From Gemmatimonadota bacterium (GTDB taxonomy: Bacteria; JAAXHH01), in assembly GCA_026705925.1 (NCBI GenBank), contig JAPOZT010000015.1, positions 62,001 to 126,000 of the forward strand: a stretch of 64,000 nucleotides of DNA, in the 5' to 3' direction. The position numbers and the translations under genes are program-made. Below, piece by piece: positions 1 to 9,839 of the stretch. Numbering within the stretch: the stretch's first letter is position 1; every line of letters starts with the position of its first letter. The notes below the pieces were generated by a model, which saw only the letters and a list, made by a program, of their open reading frames with translations, searched no databases and was not told where the DNA came from.

Positions 1-90
1 ATGGTCGATGCCTTCGCCCGGCACGGTGTTACCGGACAATACCGGATCCTCCCCATAGACAACGACGGTTGCCAGGTGCTGTCGGACTGA
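1..90 (+). CDS. C-terminal end of an unidentified protein (partial)
   Basis: An open frame enters from the left edge and stops with TGA at 88-90, leaving about 29 C-terminal residues that end in CQVLSD. The first three bases happen to read ATG, but the short length and the 3-bp gap to the next gene (ATG at 94) suggest this is the tail of a longer upstream gene in the same operon as the CoA-transferase. Too little is present to name a family. Confidence 0.5.
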   Translation: MVDAFARHGVTGQYRILPIDNDGCQVLSD

Positions 91-93
91 GCC

Positions 94-1278
94 ATGAGCG
101 CTCTCAAGAACATTCGTGTCATCGACCTGACCCGGGTACTCGCGGGTCCCTTCACGACTATGACCCTGGGCGACCTGGGCGCCGAAATCATCAAGGTAGA
201 GCCCTTCGGCGGCGACGAGGCACGGGGATTCGGCCCGTTCAAAGAAGGCGTGAGCGGTTACTTCGAGAATGTCAACCGGGGCAAGCGAAGCATCGCGGTC
301 GATCTGAAGCAGCCCACCGGCCGTGAACTCCTCCTCGAATTGATCGGCAGATCGGACGTCCTGGTGGAGAACTTCAGGCCGGGCGTGATGAAGAAGCTCG
401 GGCTGGACTATGAGACGCTGAAGTCGCGGTTTCCAGGACTGATCTACGCCGCCTGTTCCGGTTTCGGCCAGACCGGGCCCTACGCCAGGCGCGGAGCCTA
501 CGACATGATCATCCAGGGCATGGGGGGTATCGTCAGCATTACCGGCGAACCGGACCGTCCGCCCGTCCGGGTGGGCGTATCCATCGGCGATATTGCCGCC
601 GCCCTTTACGCCTGTATCGGCATCCTCACGGCGCTCTTTACCCGTACGCAGACGGGCAGGGGGCAGATGGTGGACATCGGCATGTTGGACTGCCAGGTCG
701 CCCTGCTCGAGAACGCCATCGCCCGGTACGACATGACGGACACCGTGCCGGAGCCTCTCGGGGCCCGGCATCCCTCCATCACGCCCTTCCAGGCCGTCGA
801 GACGCGGGACGGATGGATCATGATCGCGGCGGGCAACAACGTCCTATGGAGCCGGCTGTGCGAAGTCATGGGACGGGAGGACCTGGCAGGCGACGATCGG
901 TTCAGGGACAACAACCTGCGCACCGAGCACCACGGCGAACTGCACGAGATATTGACCGGGGTGTTCAAGGAAAGCACTTCGGAAGACTGGCTAAGGCGTC
1001 TCGACTCGGCCGAGATCCCCTGCGGCCCCATTCAGAACGTGCAGCAGGTCGTGGAAGATCCCCAGGTGCTGGCCCGCGAAATGATCGTGAAGATCCTGCA
1101 TCCCATTGCCGGCCCCCTTCGCGTGGCCGGCTCGCCGCTCAAGCTGTCGGAAACCCCGCCCGAAGTCACCCGGCACGCCCCCGCCCTGGGTGAGCACACC
1201 GACCCGATTCTTCGAACGCTGCTCGATGCGTCTCCGGACGACCTGGCGCGGTGGCGCGAGGGCGGCGTGATTAAATAA
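94..1278 (+). CDS. Class III (CaiB/BaiF-type) acyl-CoA transferase
   Basis: A 394-residue protein of the family III CoA-transferases, which move CoA between carboxylic acids through an aspartyl-CoA thioester intermediate. The N-terminal signature (VIDLTRVLAGPF, residues 9-20) and GDLGAEIIKVE (26-36) are typical. So is VENFRPGVMKKLGLDY (91-106). The predicted catalytic Asp is D166 in GVSIGD. Length matches the family (about 380-430). It starts 3 bp after the preceding stop, so it is probably translationally linked to the upstream gene. It converges on leuB. The substrate cannot be told from sequence; formyl-, carnitine-, succinyl- and mesaconyl-CoA transferases all share this fold. The family call is secure and the physiological role is open. 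Confidence 0.93.
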   Translation: MSALKNIRVIDLTRVLAGPFTTMTLGDLGAEIIKVEPFGGDEARGFGPFKEGVSGYFENVNRGKRSIAVDLKQPTGRELLLELIGRSDVLVENFRPGVMKKLGLDYETLKSRFPGLIYAACSGFGQTGPYARRGAYDMIIQGMGGIVSITGEPDRPPVRVGVSIGDIAAALYACIGILTALFTRTQTGRGQMVDIGMLDCQVALLENAIARYDMTDTVPEPLGARHPSITPFQAVETRDGWIMIAAGNNVLWSRLCEVMGREDLAGDDRFRDNNLRTEHHGELHEILTGVFKESTSEDWLRRLDSAEIPCGPIQNVQQVVEDPQVLAREMIVKILHPIAGPLRVAGSPLKLSETPPEVTRHAPALGEHTDPILRTLLDASPDDLARWREGGVIK

Positions 1279-1314
1279 AAAAACCCTCCGGTCGACCGGC
1301 TGGCCGCCAGAGGG
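1276..1314 (-). terminator. Intrinsic terminator of the ilv-leu operon
   Basis: Read on the minus strand, a hairpin with CCCTC/GAGGG outer arms (1284-1288 with 1310-1314) and G+C-rich internal pairing is followed directly by a run of seven T (complement of 1277-1283). It lies 60 bp beyond the leuB stop. It overlaps the last codon of the convergent CoA-transferase gene, and the same hairpin could weakly terminate that gene too. Confidence 0.65.
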
Positions 1315-1373
1315 CTTGTTATTCATACCGTCTTATACTGCTCGTTCAAAGAACCCCGCTCAGCCCAACGGCC

Positions 1374-2426
1374 TCAGCCCACCGCTCCGGCCACGAGGTC
1401 GCCGACTTCGCTGGTGCCGTAACCCATCCGGCCGGCGTCCATGCTCTTCATCTTGTTGCTTACCACGTCGATGATGGCCCGTTCCACGGCGTCGGCAGCC
1501 TGTGTTTCTCCCAACTGCGCCAGCATCATCTGGCAGGAGGCGATGGCCGCGATGGGATTGATGACGTTCTGGTCCGTGTATTTCGGTGCTGAACCACCGA
1601 TGGGCTCGAACATGGCGGTGCCTTCGGGGTTGATGTTGCCCCCCGCGGCGATGCCCATGCCGCCCTGGATGATGGCACCGAGGTCGGTGATGATGTCGCC
1701 GAACATGTTGGTCGTGACGATGACGTCGAACCACTCGGGGTTCTTTACCATCCACATGCAGGTCGCGTCCACGTGGGCGTAATCGGCCGTGATGCCGGGA
1801 TATTCCTCGGCGACTTCGTAGAATGTCCGCTCCCAGAGGTCGTGGGCGTAAGTGAGCACGTTGGTCTTGGCGCAGAGCGTCACCTTGTTCTGCTTGTTGC
1901 GCGCCTTCGCCGTTTCGAAGGCGTAGCGGACGCACCGCTCCACGCCCTTGCGGGTGTTGATGGACTCCTGCACCGCGACCTCGTCGGGCGTGCCCTTCTT
2001 GTACACGCCGCCGGCGCCCACGTACAGGTCCTCCGTGTTCTCCCGGACCACGACGAAGTCCACGTCCTCGGGGCCCTTGTCCTTCAGCGGGCAGTCGACG
2101 CCCGGGTACAGCTTGACGGGACGCAGGTTGATATAGAGGTCCAGTTTGAACCGGATGGTCAGGAGGATGCCCTTTTCCAGCAGGCCCGGCGGGCAGTCGG
2201 GATGTCCGATGGCGCCGAGGTAGATGGCGTCGTAGTGGCCCAGTTCCTCCAGGCCTTCCCGGGGCAGGATCTCTCCCGTCCTCAGGTATCTTTCACCGCC
2301 GAAATCGTATTCCGTGAGTTCGTAGTCGAATGAGAACTTCTTCGAGGCCGCATTGAGCACTTTCAGCCCCTCACGCACGACCTCCGGGCCGGTCCCGTCG
2401 CCCGGAATGACCGCGATATTGTACAA
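1374..2426 (-). CDS. leuB: 3-isopropylmalate dehydrogenase (isocitrate/isopropylmalate dehydrogenase family)
   Basis: A 350-residue beta-decarboxylating dehydrogenase. It is predicted to oxidise 3-isopropylmalate to 2-oxoisocaproate with NAD+, the third step of leucine synthesis. The N-terminus IAVIPGDGTGPEV (4-16), the NMFGDIITDLGA metal-site segment and the C-terminal GGSAPKY...NPIAAI nucleotide-binding loop identify the family. The GGSAPKY form is seen in a LeuB-like branch that also resembles tartrate and homoisocitrate dehydrogenases, so substrate assignment leans on context. It is the last gene after ilvB, ilvH, ilvC and leuA on the same strand, 48 bp below leuA and followed by a terminator. 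leuC and leuD are not in this window. Confidence 0.87.
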   Translation of the reverse strand: MYNIAVIPGDGTGPEVVREGLKVLNAASKKFSFDYELTEYDFGGERYLRTGEILPREGLEELGHYDAIYLGAIGHPDCPPGLLEKGILLTIRFKLDLYINLRPVKLYPGVDCPLKDKGPEDVDFVVVRENTEDLYVGAGGVYKKGTPDEVAVQESINTRKGVERCVRYAFETAKARNKQNKVTLCAKTNVLTYAHDLWERTFYEVAEEYPGITADYAHVDATCMWMVKNPEWFDVIVTTNMFGDIITDLGAIIQGGMGIAAGGNINPEGTAMFEPIGGSAPKYTDQNVINPIAAIASCQMMLAQLGETQAADAVERAIIDVVSNKMKSMDAGRMGYGTSEVGDLVAGAVG

Positions 2427-2474
2427 TTTCTCCTCCTGCGTATTGGGAATGTTGGGTTGGATTACCAGGCTGGA

Positions 2475-4001
2475 TTACTCGACGATCAACCCACCGTGTC
2501 GTGCAACGAGTTGATTGAGGGAATGCAGGTAGGCCTGGATGCTGGCTTTCACGACGTCGGTATCGGAGGCGTGGCTGTTGAAGGACTGATCGTGGAAACC
2601 GACGCTGACCTGGACGTGGTGGGCGCCTTCGCGGCCGTTTGACGAGGTCTGGATATCCTTCACGTAGGTGGGCAGCTTGGTGATTCGGTCGACGGCGTTC
2701 AGCGCGGCGAGAATCTGGTTGTCGCCCACGCCCGCCTCTTCGATGGTCTCGCCGCTGACGTGGAGGCGAACATTCGCATCGGCCTGGCCGGAGTGCGAGG
2801 AGGTTACCCTGAAGTCTTCCAGCAGGTACTGTTCGGGTACTTCTACCGGCGAGTCGGATACGATCCGGTGGAGGTCTTCGTCCGCCACCTCCTTCTGCCG
2901 GTCCGCCACGTTCAGAAAGCGCACGTGCACCTTTTCGAACTCTTCCTTCTGGGTCTCGTCGTACGTGTAGCCCAGCAGTTCGAGCCGGTGCCGCAGGGCG
3001 TGCCGTCCGGACCGAGCCGTCAGTACGATGTCGCTCTTTTCGATGCCCACGTCCGACGGGCTCATGATCTCGTAGTTCTCCCGGTGCTTGAGGAAGCCGT
3101 CCTGGTGGATGCCCGATGAATGGGCGAAGGCGTTGCTGCCCACGATAGCCTTGTTGCGCTGTACGGGCATGTGCATCAGGTCCCGCACCAGCAGGCTCGT
3201 GGAGTAGATCTGCGTGGTTTCGATATCTGTGCGTGCGTCGTAGAAATCTCCGCGCATCTTGACCGCCATGACGATCTCTTCCAGGGAGGCGTTACCCGCC
3301 CGCTCGCCCACGCCGTTCACCGTGCATTCAACCTGGGTCGCGCCCGCTTTGATGGCCGCCAGGGAATTGGCCGTCGCCATGCCCAGGTCGTTGTGGCAGT
3401 GCACGCTGACCTTGGCCTTTTCGATGTTCGGCACGGTCGCGATGAGCCGGGAGATCAGGTTGCCCCACTGTTCCGGCACGGCGTATCCCACCGTATCGGG
3501 GATGTTCACCACGGTGGCGCCGGCGTCGATGACCGCCTCGACGGTCTCGCACAGGTAGTCGAAATCGCTCCGGGAGGCGTCTTCGGTCGAATACTCGATG
3601 TCCTCGCAGAGATCCTTCGCGAAGAGGACGGCCTGCACGCCCATGTCCATGATCTGCTGGCGGGACTTGCGGAACTTGTGCTTCAGGTGGGTGTCGGACG
3701 TGCCCAGGACGATGTGGATCCGGGGCCTTTTCGCGGGTTTGACGGCCTCGGCCACGGCCACGATGTCCGATTCCACGGCCCTTGCGAGAGCCGTAATCAC
3801 GGGGCCTTCGACCTGCTCGGCGATGTTCTTGACCGCGGCGAAGTCCCCGGGCGAGGACGCGGCGAACCCCGCTTCGATCACGTCGACACCGAGCTCGGCA
3901 AGTTGGTGCGCGACCTGGATCTTCTCGTCCCGGTTCAGCGAGGCGCCGGGGACCTGCTCCCCGTCACGCAACGTGGTGTCGAAGATATCCACTTTTCGCA
4001 T
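2475..4001 (-). CDS. leuA: 2-isopropylmalate synthase
   Basis: A 508-residue type 1 LeuA that condenses acetyl-CoA with 2-oxoisovalerate to start leucine synthesis. The DRE-TIM barrel opens with FDTTLRDGEQ (7-16, catalytic R12 and metal ligand D13). The metal-binding HCHND motif is at 201-205. GVGERAGNASLEE is also present. A linker leads to a C-terminal leucine-binding regulatory domain (about 390-508), so leucine feedback inhibition is expected. Length is normal for the short type 1 enzymes. It lies 70 bp downstream of ilvC in the ilv-leu operon. Confidence 0.96.
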   Translation of the reverse strand: MRKVDIFDTTLRDGEQVPGASLNRDEKIQVAHQLAELGVDVIEAGFAASSPGDFAAVKNIAEQVEGPVITALARAVESDIVAVAEAVKPAKRPRIHIVLGTSDTHLKHKFRKSRQQIMDMGVQAVLFAKDLCEDIEYSTEDASRSDFDYLCETVEAVIDAGATVVNIPDTVGYAVPEQWGNLISRLIATVPNIEKAKVSVHCHNDLGMATANSLAAIKAGATQVECTVNGVGERAGNASLEEIVMAVKMRGDFYDARTDIETTQIYSTSLLVRDLMHMPVQRNKAIVGSNAFAHSSGIHQDGFLKHRENYEIMSPSDVGIEKSDIVLTARSGRHALRHRLELLGYTYDETQKEEFEKVHVRFLNVADRQKEVADEDLHRIVSDSPVEVPEQYLLEDFRVTSSHSGQADANVRLHVSGETIEEAGVGDNQILAALNAVDRITKLPTYVKDIQTSSNGREGAHHVQVSVGFHDQSFNSHASDTDVVKASIQAYLHSLNQLVARHGGLIVE

Positions 4002-4071
4002 CGTCGCGTGCTCCCGTTCAGTTTCTTTGCGTAACCGATTTTCGCGCCAGCCGACCGGGCGGTCCGACGCT

Positions 4072-5067
4072 TTACTTCTTCTCTTCGATCCAGCTCATCA
4101 TACTGCGCAGCTGCCGGCCGACCTCTACGATCTTTTTCTCCGAAGCGTTGCGTCTGAGCGCGTTCATGACCGGCGCGTTGGCCTGGTTCTCGAGCATCCA
4201 CTCGCGGGCAAAGGCGCCGGACTGGATTTCACTGAGAATGCGCTTCATTTCGGCGCGGGTCTCCTCGTTGACGATCCGGGGGCCGCGGGTCAGGTCGCCG
4301 AATTCGGCCGTGTTGCTGACGGAATAACGCATGCCTTCGATGCCGCCTTCGTACATGAGGTCCACGATGAGCTTCAGTTCGTGCAGGCACTCGAAGTAGG
4401 CGACCTCGGGCTGGTACCCCGCTTCGACCAGCGTCTCGAAACCGGCCATGACGAGTTCGGAAGTGCCGCCGCACAGGACGGACTGTTCGCCGAAGAGATC
4501 GGTCTCGGTTTCTTCGCGGAAGGTCGTCTCGATGACCCCGCCCCGGGTGCCGCCGATGCCCTTGGCGTAGGCCAGGCCGATATCCCGGGCGCGGCCCGTG
4601 TGGTCCTGGTGGACCGCCAGCAGGCAGGGCACGCCGCCGCCTTCCTCGAAGACCCGGCGTACGAGGTGGCCCGGACCCTTGGGGGCGACCATGAAGACGT
4701 CCACGTTTTCGGGCGGGACGACCTGGTTGAAATGGATGTTGAACCCGTGGGCGAAGGCCAGAGCGTTGCCCTCCGCCAGGTTCGGCGCAACGAAGTCATT
4801 GAAAAGACGGGACTGAAGCTCGTCGTTGACCAGCATCATGATGATGTCGGCCTCGGCGGCCGCCTGCTCCACGGTACGGGGCTCGAATCCGTCCTCTACG
4901 GCCTGGTCCCACGAGCCGCCCTTCCTCAATCCCACGATGACGTCCAGTCCGGAATCGCGCAGGGAAAGGGCGTGGGCGTGTCCCTGGCTGCCGTAACCGA
5001 CAACCGCGATGGTCTTGCCGTCCAGTATGCCCAGGTCGGCGTCCTGATCGTAATACAGTCGAGCCAT
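4072..5067 (-). CDS. ilvC: Ketol-acid reductoisomerase
   Basis: A 331-residue class I IlvC, which isomerises and reduces 2-acetolactate or acetohydroxybutyrate with NAD(P)H and two Mg2+. The N-terminal Rossmann domain has [12 protein letters not shown] (22-33), followed by the cofactor-specificity loop RKGGS (48-52), a form usually linked to NADPH. The all-helical C-terminal domain contains the metal ligands D190 and E194 in [13 protein letters not shown], and K130 lies in the VAPKGPGH segment. Length and order match the short single-C-domain class. It sits 82 bp downstream of ilvH. No frameshift or missing residue was noticed. Confidence 0.97.
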   Translation of the reverse strand: MARLYYDQDADLGILDGKTIAVVGYGSQGHAHALSLRDSGLDVIVGLRKGGSWDQAVEDGFEPRTVEQAAAEADIIMMLVNDELQSRLFNDFVAPNLAEGNALAFAHGFNIHFNQVVPPENVDVFMVAPKGPGHLVRRVFEEGGGVPCLLAVHQDHTGRARDIGLAYAKGIGGTRGGVIETTFREETETDLFGEQSVLCGGTSELVMAGFETLVEAGYQPEVAYFECLHELKLIVDLMYEGGIEGMRYSVSNTAEFGDLTRGPRIVNEETRAEMKRILSEIQSGAFAREWMLENQANAPVMNALRRNASEKKIVEVGRQLRSMMSWIEEKK

Positions 5068-5149
5068 TGGTTCTCCTTCATGCCGTACCGGCTATCGGGC
5101 CGTTCCGGCGGTGATCTTGTCGCGTGCCGTACCTGCGGCCATGCTTGGG

Positions 5150-5710
5150 TCAGGCCAGGTCGGCGGTGATCTGCTTGCGTTCACGCTCCCAGACGGGTTG
5201 CGGGGCTTCCGGTGACGGGGTGTCCTTGCTGGTCGATTCGCGGGCCAGCGCCACCCGGCCGGTCCGGGCGATTTCCCGCACGCCGAAGGGCCGCACCATG
5301 GTGATGATGGCGTCGATCTTGTCCTCGTTGCCCGTGGCTTCCAGCATGATCGTCTTCTGGTTGATGTCGACGATCTTCGCCTTGAAGATATCGGCGATTT
5401 GCACGAGTTCCTGTCGCGTGGCCTGACTGGCGTTCACCTTGATGAGGGCGAGTTCGCGGTTGATGAAGTTCTCCCCGGTGAGATCCACGACCCGGATCAC
5501 GTCTACCAGGCGGTTCAACTGCTTGATGATCTGTTCGATGATCATCTCGTCGCCCTGCGTGACGATGGTCATGCGCGCCGTGCCGGGTTCCGCGGCTTCG
5601 CCGACGGCGATGCTGTCGATGTTGAAACCCCGGCCGCTGAACAGCCCGGAAATGCGGGCCAGGACCCCGAACCGGTTCTCGACCACCATGGATATGGTAT
5701 GGCGTGCCAT
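5150..5710 (-). CDS. ilvH: Acetolactate synthase small (regulatory) subunit
   Basis: A 186-residue regulatory subunit of acetohydroxyacid synthase. The N-terminal ACT domain (residues 1-75) has the typical VVENRFGVLARISGLFSGRGF opening. The valine-binding GFNIDSIAVG segment follows. The C-terminal ACT-like half (about 80-165) carries the VDLTGENFINRELALIKVN pattern. The last 20 residues are an extra hydrophilic tail. It lies 47 bp below ilvB, and the two subunits should be made together. Valine inhibition through the ACT interface is expected from the family and was not shown here. Confidence 0.95.
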   Translation of the reverse strand: MARHTISMVVENRFGVLARISGLFSGRGFNIDSIAVGEAAEPGTARMTIVTQGDEMIIEQIIKQLNRLVDVIRVVDLTGENFINRELALIKVNASQATRQELVQIADIFKAKIVDINQKTIMLEATGNEDKIDAIITMVRPFGVREIARTGRVALARESTSKDTPSPEAPQPVWERERKQITADLA

Positions 5711-5757
5711 GGTTCAATCCACTCCTGCCGGGACCCCGCCCGGCCAAATTCACGTGT

Positions 5758-7497
5758 TTATTCTTCTATCATTTCGTGGGATGCCGCGCCCGCGGGGATC
5801 ATGGGATACACGTTGCCTTCTTCGGCGATCACCATGTCGAGCATCACGGGGCGGTCCTTGATCTTGCTGGCCTCGAGCCAGGCGCCTTCCACGTCCTCAT
5901 CCTTGAAGACCCGGATACCCACGGCACCGTAGGCCTCCGCCAGTTTCACGAAGTCCGGGTTGGAGTCTCGCAGGTCCACTTCAGAGTAACGCTGCGCATA
6001 GAATAGCTCCTGCCACTGGCGCACCATGCCGAGGTAGCCGTTGTTCAGCAGCACGATCTTGATGGGCAGGCCGCAGGCCACGGCCGTGGCCATTTCCTGA
6101 ATGTTCATCTGGATGCTGCCGTCGCCCGAGAACACAATGACCTCTCGGTCCGGGTAGGCGAACTGGGCGCCGATCGCCGCAGGCAGTCCGAAGCCCATGG
6201 TGCCGAGCCCGCCGGAAGTGATCATCGACCGGGGGTTCGAGAAGCCGTACCACTGGGCCGCCCACATCTGGTGCTGGCCGACGTCGGTGACCACGTAAGC
6301 CTCGCCCTTCGTGAGCTGACCGATCCGCTCGATGGCGTACTGGGCGCAGAGAGGGAATTGATCCGTATCCTTCTCGACGGTCTCCCGGTCGACGCCCTCC
6401 AGACCTTCTTCGTGGAGCCCGATCGTGTTCGCGTAGGTCAGCGGGTGGTCCCGCTTCCATTCCTCGATCTGATTAAGCCACTCTTCCGTATCGGCCCGTT
6501 CCACCAGGGGAACCAACTGCTGCAGCACCCGCTTCACGTCGCCCACGATGGGGAGGTCCACCCGCACGTTCTTGTTAAGGGACGACGGGTCGATGTCGAT
6601 GTGGATCTTCTTTGAATTGGGCGAAAACTCCTCCAGCTTGCCGGTCACCCGGTCGTCGAACCGGGCGCCGATGCAGACCAGGAGGTCGCACATCATCACG
6701 GCCGTGTTCGCGTACCAGGTGCCGTGCATGCCGAGCATCTTGAGCGAAAGCGGATCGTTTTCCGGGTAGGCGCCGAGTCCCATCAGCGTGGTGGTCACCG
6801 GCGCGTTGAGTTTGCGGGCCAGCGTGCGGATTTCCTCCGAGGCCTCGGAGATGATCGCGCCGCCGCCCACGTAGATCACCGGTTTTCTGGCCGAGGTGAG
6901 CATCTCCGCCGCCTTGCGGATCTGCTTCGGATGCCCCTCGGTCCGGGGCTTGTACCCGCGGATGTCCGGCCGTTCCGGGTAAGAGAATTCGGCTTCCCCG
7001 ATCTGGACGTCCTTGGGCACGTCGATCAGGACGGGGCCGGGCCGGCCGGTCGTCGCGATATGGAACGCCTCCGCGAAAACCTGCGCGATATCTTCGGTTT
7101 CCTTGATCAGGAAATTGTGCTTCGTGATCGGCCGCGTGATGCCCACAGTGTCCGATTCCTGAAAGGCGTCGTTACCGATCAGGTGCACCGGTACCTGGCC
7201 CGTGATCACGATCATCGGGATCGAATCCATGTACGCGGTGGCGATTCCGGTAACCGTATTGGTGGCGCCCGGACCGGAGGAGACGAGAACCACGCCGGGC
7301 TTGCCGGTCGCCCGCGCATAGCCGTCGGCCATGTGGGTCGCGCCCTGCTCGTGGCGTACGAGGATGTGCCTCAGGTCGGTGGTGCGCTGAATGACGTCAT
7401 AAGTCGGGATCACCACGCCGCCGGGATACCCGAAGACGATATCGACTCCCTCTTTCTTCAGACACTCTATGACTATTTCAGCACCCGACAGTTTCAT
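5758..7497 (-). CDS. ilvB: Acetolactate synthase large (catalytic) subunit
   Basis: A 579-residue thiamine-diphosphate enzyme that condenses two pyruvates, or pyruvate and 2-oxobutyrate, for valine, isoleucine and leucine synthesis. The N-terminal pyrimidine-binding domain has FGYPGG and the catalytic Glu E50 in [15 protein letters not shown]. The central domain is FAD-binding. The C-terminal domain carries the ThDP motif, GDGS at 458 to NN at 485-486. The ATG is preceded by AAGGAG at an 8-nt spacing, so the start is firm. It is first in the ilvB-ilvH-ilvC-leuA-leuB operon, and a TTGACA/TATTTT promoter lies about 100 bp upstream. No T-box or leader-peptide attenuator was seen. Confidence 0.97.
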   Translation of the reverse strand: MKLSGAEIVIECLKKEGVDIVFGYPGGVVIPTYDVIQRTTDLRHILVRHEQGATHMADGYARATGKPGVVLVSSGPGATNTVTGIATAYMDSIPMIVITGQVPVHLIGNDAFQESDTVGITRPITKHNFLIKETEDIAQVFAEAFHIATTGRPGPVLIDVPKDVQIGEAEFSYPERPDIRGYKPRTEGHPKQIRKAAEMLTSARKPVIYVGGGAIISEASEEIRTLARKLNAPVTTTLMGLGAYPENDPLSLKMLGMHGTWYANTAVMMCDLLVCIGARFDDRVTGKLEEFSPNSKKIHIDIDPSSLNKNVRVDLPIVGDVKRVLQQLVPLVERADTEEWLNQIEEWKRDHPLTYANTIGLHEEGLEGVDRETVEKDTDQFPLCAQYAIERIGQLTKGEAYVVTDVGQHQMWAAQWYGFSNPRSMITSGGLGTMGFGLPAAIGAQFAYPDREVIVFSGDGSIQMNIQEMATAVACGLPIKIVLLNNGYLGMVRQWQELFYAQRYSEVDLRDSNPDFVKLAEAYGAVGIRVFKDEDVEGAWLEASKIKDRPVMLDMVIAEEGNVYPMIPAGAASHEMIEE

Positions 7498-7599
7498 CGA
7501 CCGTCTCCTTATATAAAGAGATATCCCGCGCAGGACGTGATCTACCGTTCACGAAACCGGCTGGATTTCGTCATGTTCAAAACCCAACTTGTGCCTCGT

Positions 7600-7627
7600 A
7601 AAATACGCCAAGAGCGCCTGTTGTCAA
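7600..7627 (-). promoter_or_regulatory. Predicted sigma-70-type promoter for the ilv-leu operon
   Basis: On the minus strand, TTGACA (7627-7622), a 16-bp spacer and TATTTT (7605-7600) point toward ilvB, whose ATG is at 7497. It lies in the 342-bp divergent gap 7498-7839, which holds no gene. The gap carries one promoter facing each way and nothing else that I could recognise. Confidence 0.55.
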
Positions 7628-7649
7628 GTTAAAACTCCATAGAAACCCC

Positions 7650-7678
7650 TTGACGAAAAGCCCCGATTCCCTTATATG
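7650..7678 (+). promoter_or_regulatory. Predicted sigma-70-type promoter for the TPR gene
   Basis: TTGACG (7650-7655), a 17-bp spacer and TATATG (7673-7678) face the TPR gene at 7840, implying a leader of about 155 nt. It is divergent from the ilv promoter in the same gap, with the two -35 boxes about 22 bp apart. Confidence 0.5.
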
Positions 7679-7839
7679 TTCTAGGCTTTGCACCGGGGTC
7701 GGAATGCCCGTCTGTTCGACGTTCAGCAAGCGAGAATGACGACGTTCGGCCTGGTGCGGTTTACGTAGATTGACCAGCGCGGTAACACCGGATTTCAATC
7801 GGCAGTTTTGCGCAACCCATATCCTGGAGGACCGGGTCG

Positions 7840-8511
7840 ATGGCAAGAACGAGACGGCGGATCAGCCGTCGTGAGATGAAAGAAGACCGCTTCATTCTCT
7901 GGCTGTACGAAATGAGCAGCGAGATCGACAGGCACTGGAAATCACTCACTGCGGCCGTCGTCCTTGTGGTCGCCTGCGTGGCCGGCTGGTATTATTGGTC
8001 CAACATGCAGGCCGATGACCTGGTGCAGGCGGGCCAGGTATTCGCGCCGGGTCAGACGGCCATGCAGGACAGCCGCTATGAAGACGCCATTCCCATATTC
8101 GAACGTGTCGTCACCGAGTTCGGTGGTACTTCAGTGGCCCACGAGGCCACGATCGAGCTGGCCAACGCCTGTTTTCAGACCGGCGATTTCGAAAAGGCGC
8201 GCACCTACTACCAGACCTACCTGGACGAATACGGCAGCCAGGACGCGCATTTCTGGCTGGCCGCCCGCTCGGGACTGGCCGCGTGCGACGAAGAGGAAGA
8301 GAAGTACGAAGAGGCGGCCAACCAGTATCTCGCCCTGGCGGACGAAGATCCGGATAGTTATCTGGCCCCCGGTTTTCTCCTGGATGCCGCGCGATGTTTC
8401 GGGGCCGCCGACCAGAAGGAACAGGCACGGGCCCTGTACGACCGGGTGGTTGAGAACTACGAATCGACGCCCTATGCCCGGGATGCCCGGATCGCGCTGA
8501 CCGCGCTCTAG
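7840..8511 (+). CDS. Membrane-anchored tetratricopeptide-repeat protein (YfgM-like)
   Basis: A 223-residue protein with a basic N-terminus (residues 1-13), a single membrane segment (about 38-52, AAVVLVVACVAGWYY) and a soluble domain facing outward, made of TPR-like helix pairs. The repeats include YEDAIPIFERVVTEF, FEKARTYYQTYLDEYG, YEEAANQYLALADEDP and KEQARALYDRVVENY. This layout matches the YfgM/tetratricopeptide-like family, which in Enterobacteria attaches to the SecYEG translocon. No translocon gene is nearby, so the partner is unknown. The start follows a GGAGG site. It is likely a scaffold for envelope protein handling, by inference from architecture only. Confidence 0.8.
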   Translation: MARTRRRISRREMKEDRFILWLYEMSSEIDRHWKSLTAAVVLVVACVAGWYYWSNMQADDLVQAGQVFAPGQTAMQDSRYEDAIPIFERVVTEFGGTSVAHEATIELANACFQTGDFEKARTYYQTYLDEYGSQDAHFWLAARSGLAACDEEEEKYEEAANQYLALADEDPDSYLAPGFLLDAARCFGAADQKEQARALYDRVVENYESTPYARDARIALTAL

Positions 8512-8539
8512 CCTCTCGTGGTCCGAACGCTCACCCTTG

Positions 8540-8605
8540 CCCGGCTCCAGTGCTCATCCGGCCCGGCTCCTGCGCTCACCCGGCCCGGCTCCTGTGCTCA
8601 CCCGG
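8540..8605. repeat. Intergenic 22-bp tandem repeat, three copies
   Basis: Three adjacent 22-bp units (8540-8561, 8562-8583, 8584-8605) sharing the core CCCGGCTCC..TGCTCA differ at only a few positions. They fill most of the 121-bp gap between the TPR gene and the aminotransferase. No coding role is seen. Confidence 0.85.
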
Positions 8606-8632
8606 CGTTGACCGCGCGCTAACGGAGATCGC

Positions 8633-9772
8633 GTGAAGGTTACCAACTTTGCCCCCGGACCCACGCCGGTTCCCGACCGGGTCGTCCGGAAGATGTCGGC
8701 ACCGATCCTCACCCACCGTTCAACCGAATTCAGCGACCTGCTCAGGGGGGTCGCTTCGGGACTGCAGCACGTTTTCCAGACGGAGAACGACGTGCTCGTG
8801 CTCACGGCATCCGGCAGCGGCGCCATGGAGGCCGCGGTCGTCAACCTGCTTTCTCCGGGAGACCGGGTGCTGGCGATCAGCGGCGGTAAATTCGGCGGCA
8901 GGTGGGTCGAACTGTGCGCGACCTACGGCATCGACGCCCTGACGCTCGATGTGGAGTGGGGTAAGGCCGCGGATCCCGATGAAGTCGACCGTATCCTGGG
9001 GGAACAGGGACCCTTCGAAGCGGTGCTGGCCACCCACAGCGAGACCTCGACGGGCGTGCTCCACGACATCGAAGCCCTGGGCAGGGTCGCCCGCGGTCAC
9101 GGCTGCTACCTGGTCGTGGATGCCATCAGCGGCCTGGGCGCCAATGAACTCAGGACGGACGACTGGCACGTCGACATCGCCCTCACGGGTTCGCAGAAGG
9201 CGCTCATGATCCCGCCCGGGCTGGCCTTCATCAGCGTCAGCAAGCGGGCGTGGCAGCGCATAGAAGAAAGCCGCCAGCCTTCCTACTATCTGAACCTGAA
9301 TCGGGCGCGGGATTCGTTCACGAAGGGGCTGACGCCCTATACGCCGGCCGTGTCGCTGCTCATGGGACTGGACGAGTCACTGAGGATGATGAAGGAACTC
9401 GGCCTGAAGGAAATCTATCGTATTCACGAGCGGAACGCCCTGGTGACCCGCGCGGGCGTGGCGGCCCTCGGCCTGAATCTCTTCGCGCGCAGGCCGTCCA
9501 ACGTGCTGACTTCGGTCGTCATGCCGCCCGGTATCGACGGCTCCGCATTGCTGAAGACGATCAAGCAGGAGTGCGGCGTGACCATCGCCAACGGGATGGA
9601 TCACTACAGGGGCAAGTACATTCGCATCGCCCACCTGGGCTACAACGTGGCTCCGTCGGACATGATCGTCGCCCTTACGGCCCTCGAGCACGGCCTGAGC
9701 CGCCACGGGTATGTGTTCGAGTCCGGTGCGGGCGTCGCCGCGGCGGAGCGGGTGATACGGGAGACGAGCTGA
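8633..9772 (+). CDS. Class V PLP aminotransferase (alanine-glyoxylate/serine-pyruvate type)
   Basis: A 379-residue fold-type I aminotransferase of class V. The N-terminal FAPGPTPVPDRV (6-17) and ILTHRSTEFSDLL (25-37) match the alanine:glyoxylate/serine:pyruvate branch. TASGSGAMEAAV (58-69) forms the phosphate cup. D163 in VVDAISGLGA holds the pyridine ring, and K189 in TGSQKALMIPPG is the predicted Schiff-base lysine. In many bacteria this enzyme is paired with serA to make serine from the phosphorylated or glyoxylate route. No serA-like gene follows here, so the amino donor (serine, alanine or aspartate) is undetermined. It has a good length and no broken motif. Confidence 0.9.
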   Translation: MKVTNFAPGPTPVPDRVVRKMSAPILTHRSTEFSDLLRGVASGLQHVFQTENDVLVLTASGSGAMEAAVVNLLSPGDRVLAISGGKFGGRWVELCATYGIDALTLDVEWGKAADPDEVDRILGEQGPFEAVLATHSETSTGVLHDIEALGRVARGHGCYLVVDAISGLGANELRTDDWHVDIALTGSQKALMIPPGLAFISVSKRAWQRIEESRQPSYYLNLNRARDSFTKGLTPYTPAVSLLMGLDESLRMMKELGLKEIYRIHERNALVTRAGVAALGLNLFARRPSNVLTSVVMPPGIDGSALLKTIKQECGVTIANGMDHYRGKYIRIAHLGYNVAPSDMIVALTALEHGLSRHGYVFESGAGVAAAERVIRETS

Positions 9773-9839
9773 GCGTTGGTGGCTATCCGAAAATCCACCT
9801 GTTGGCTTTCTACAAAGAATCGGCGAGTAAAAACGAGGT

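Noticed and set aside
7498..7600. Possible T-box or leucine leader-peptide attenuator ahead of ilvB
   Set aside because: No run of leucine, valine or isoleucine codons after a start, no T-box consensus and no terminator/antiterminator pair was seen.
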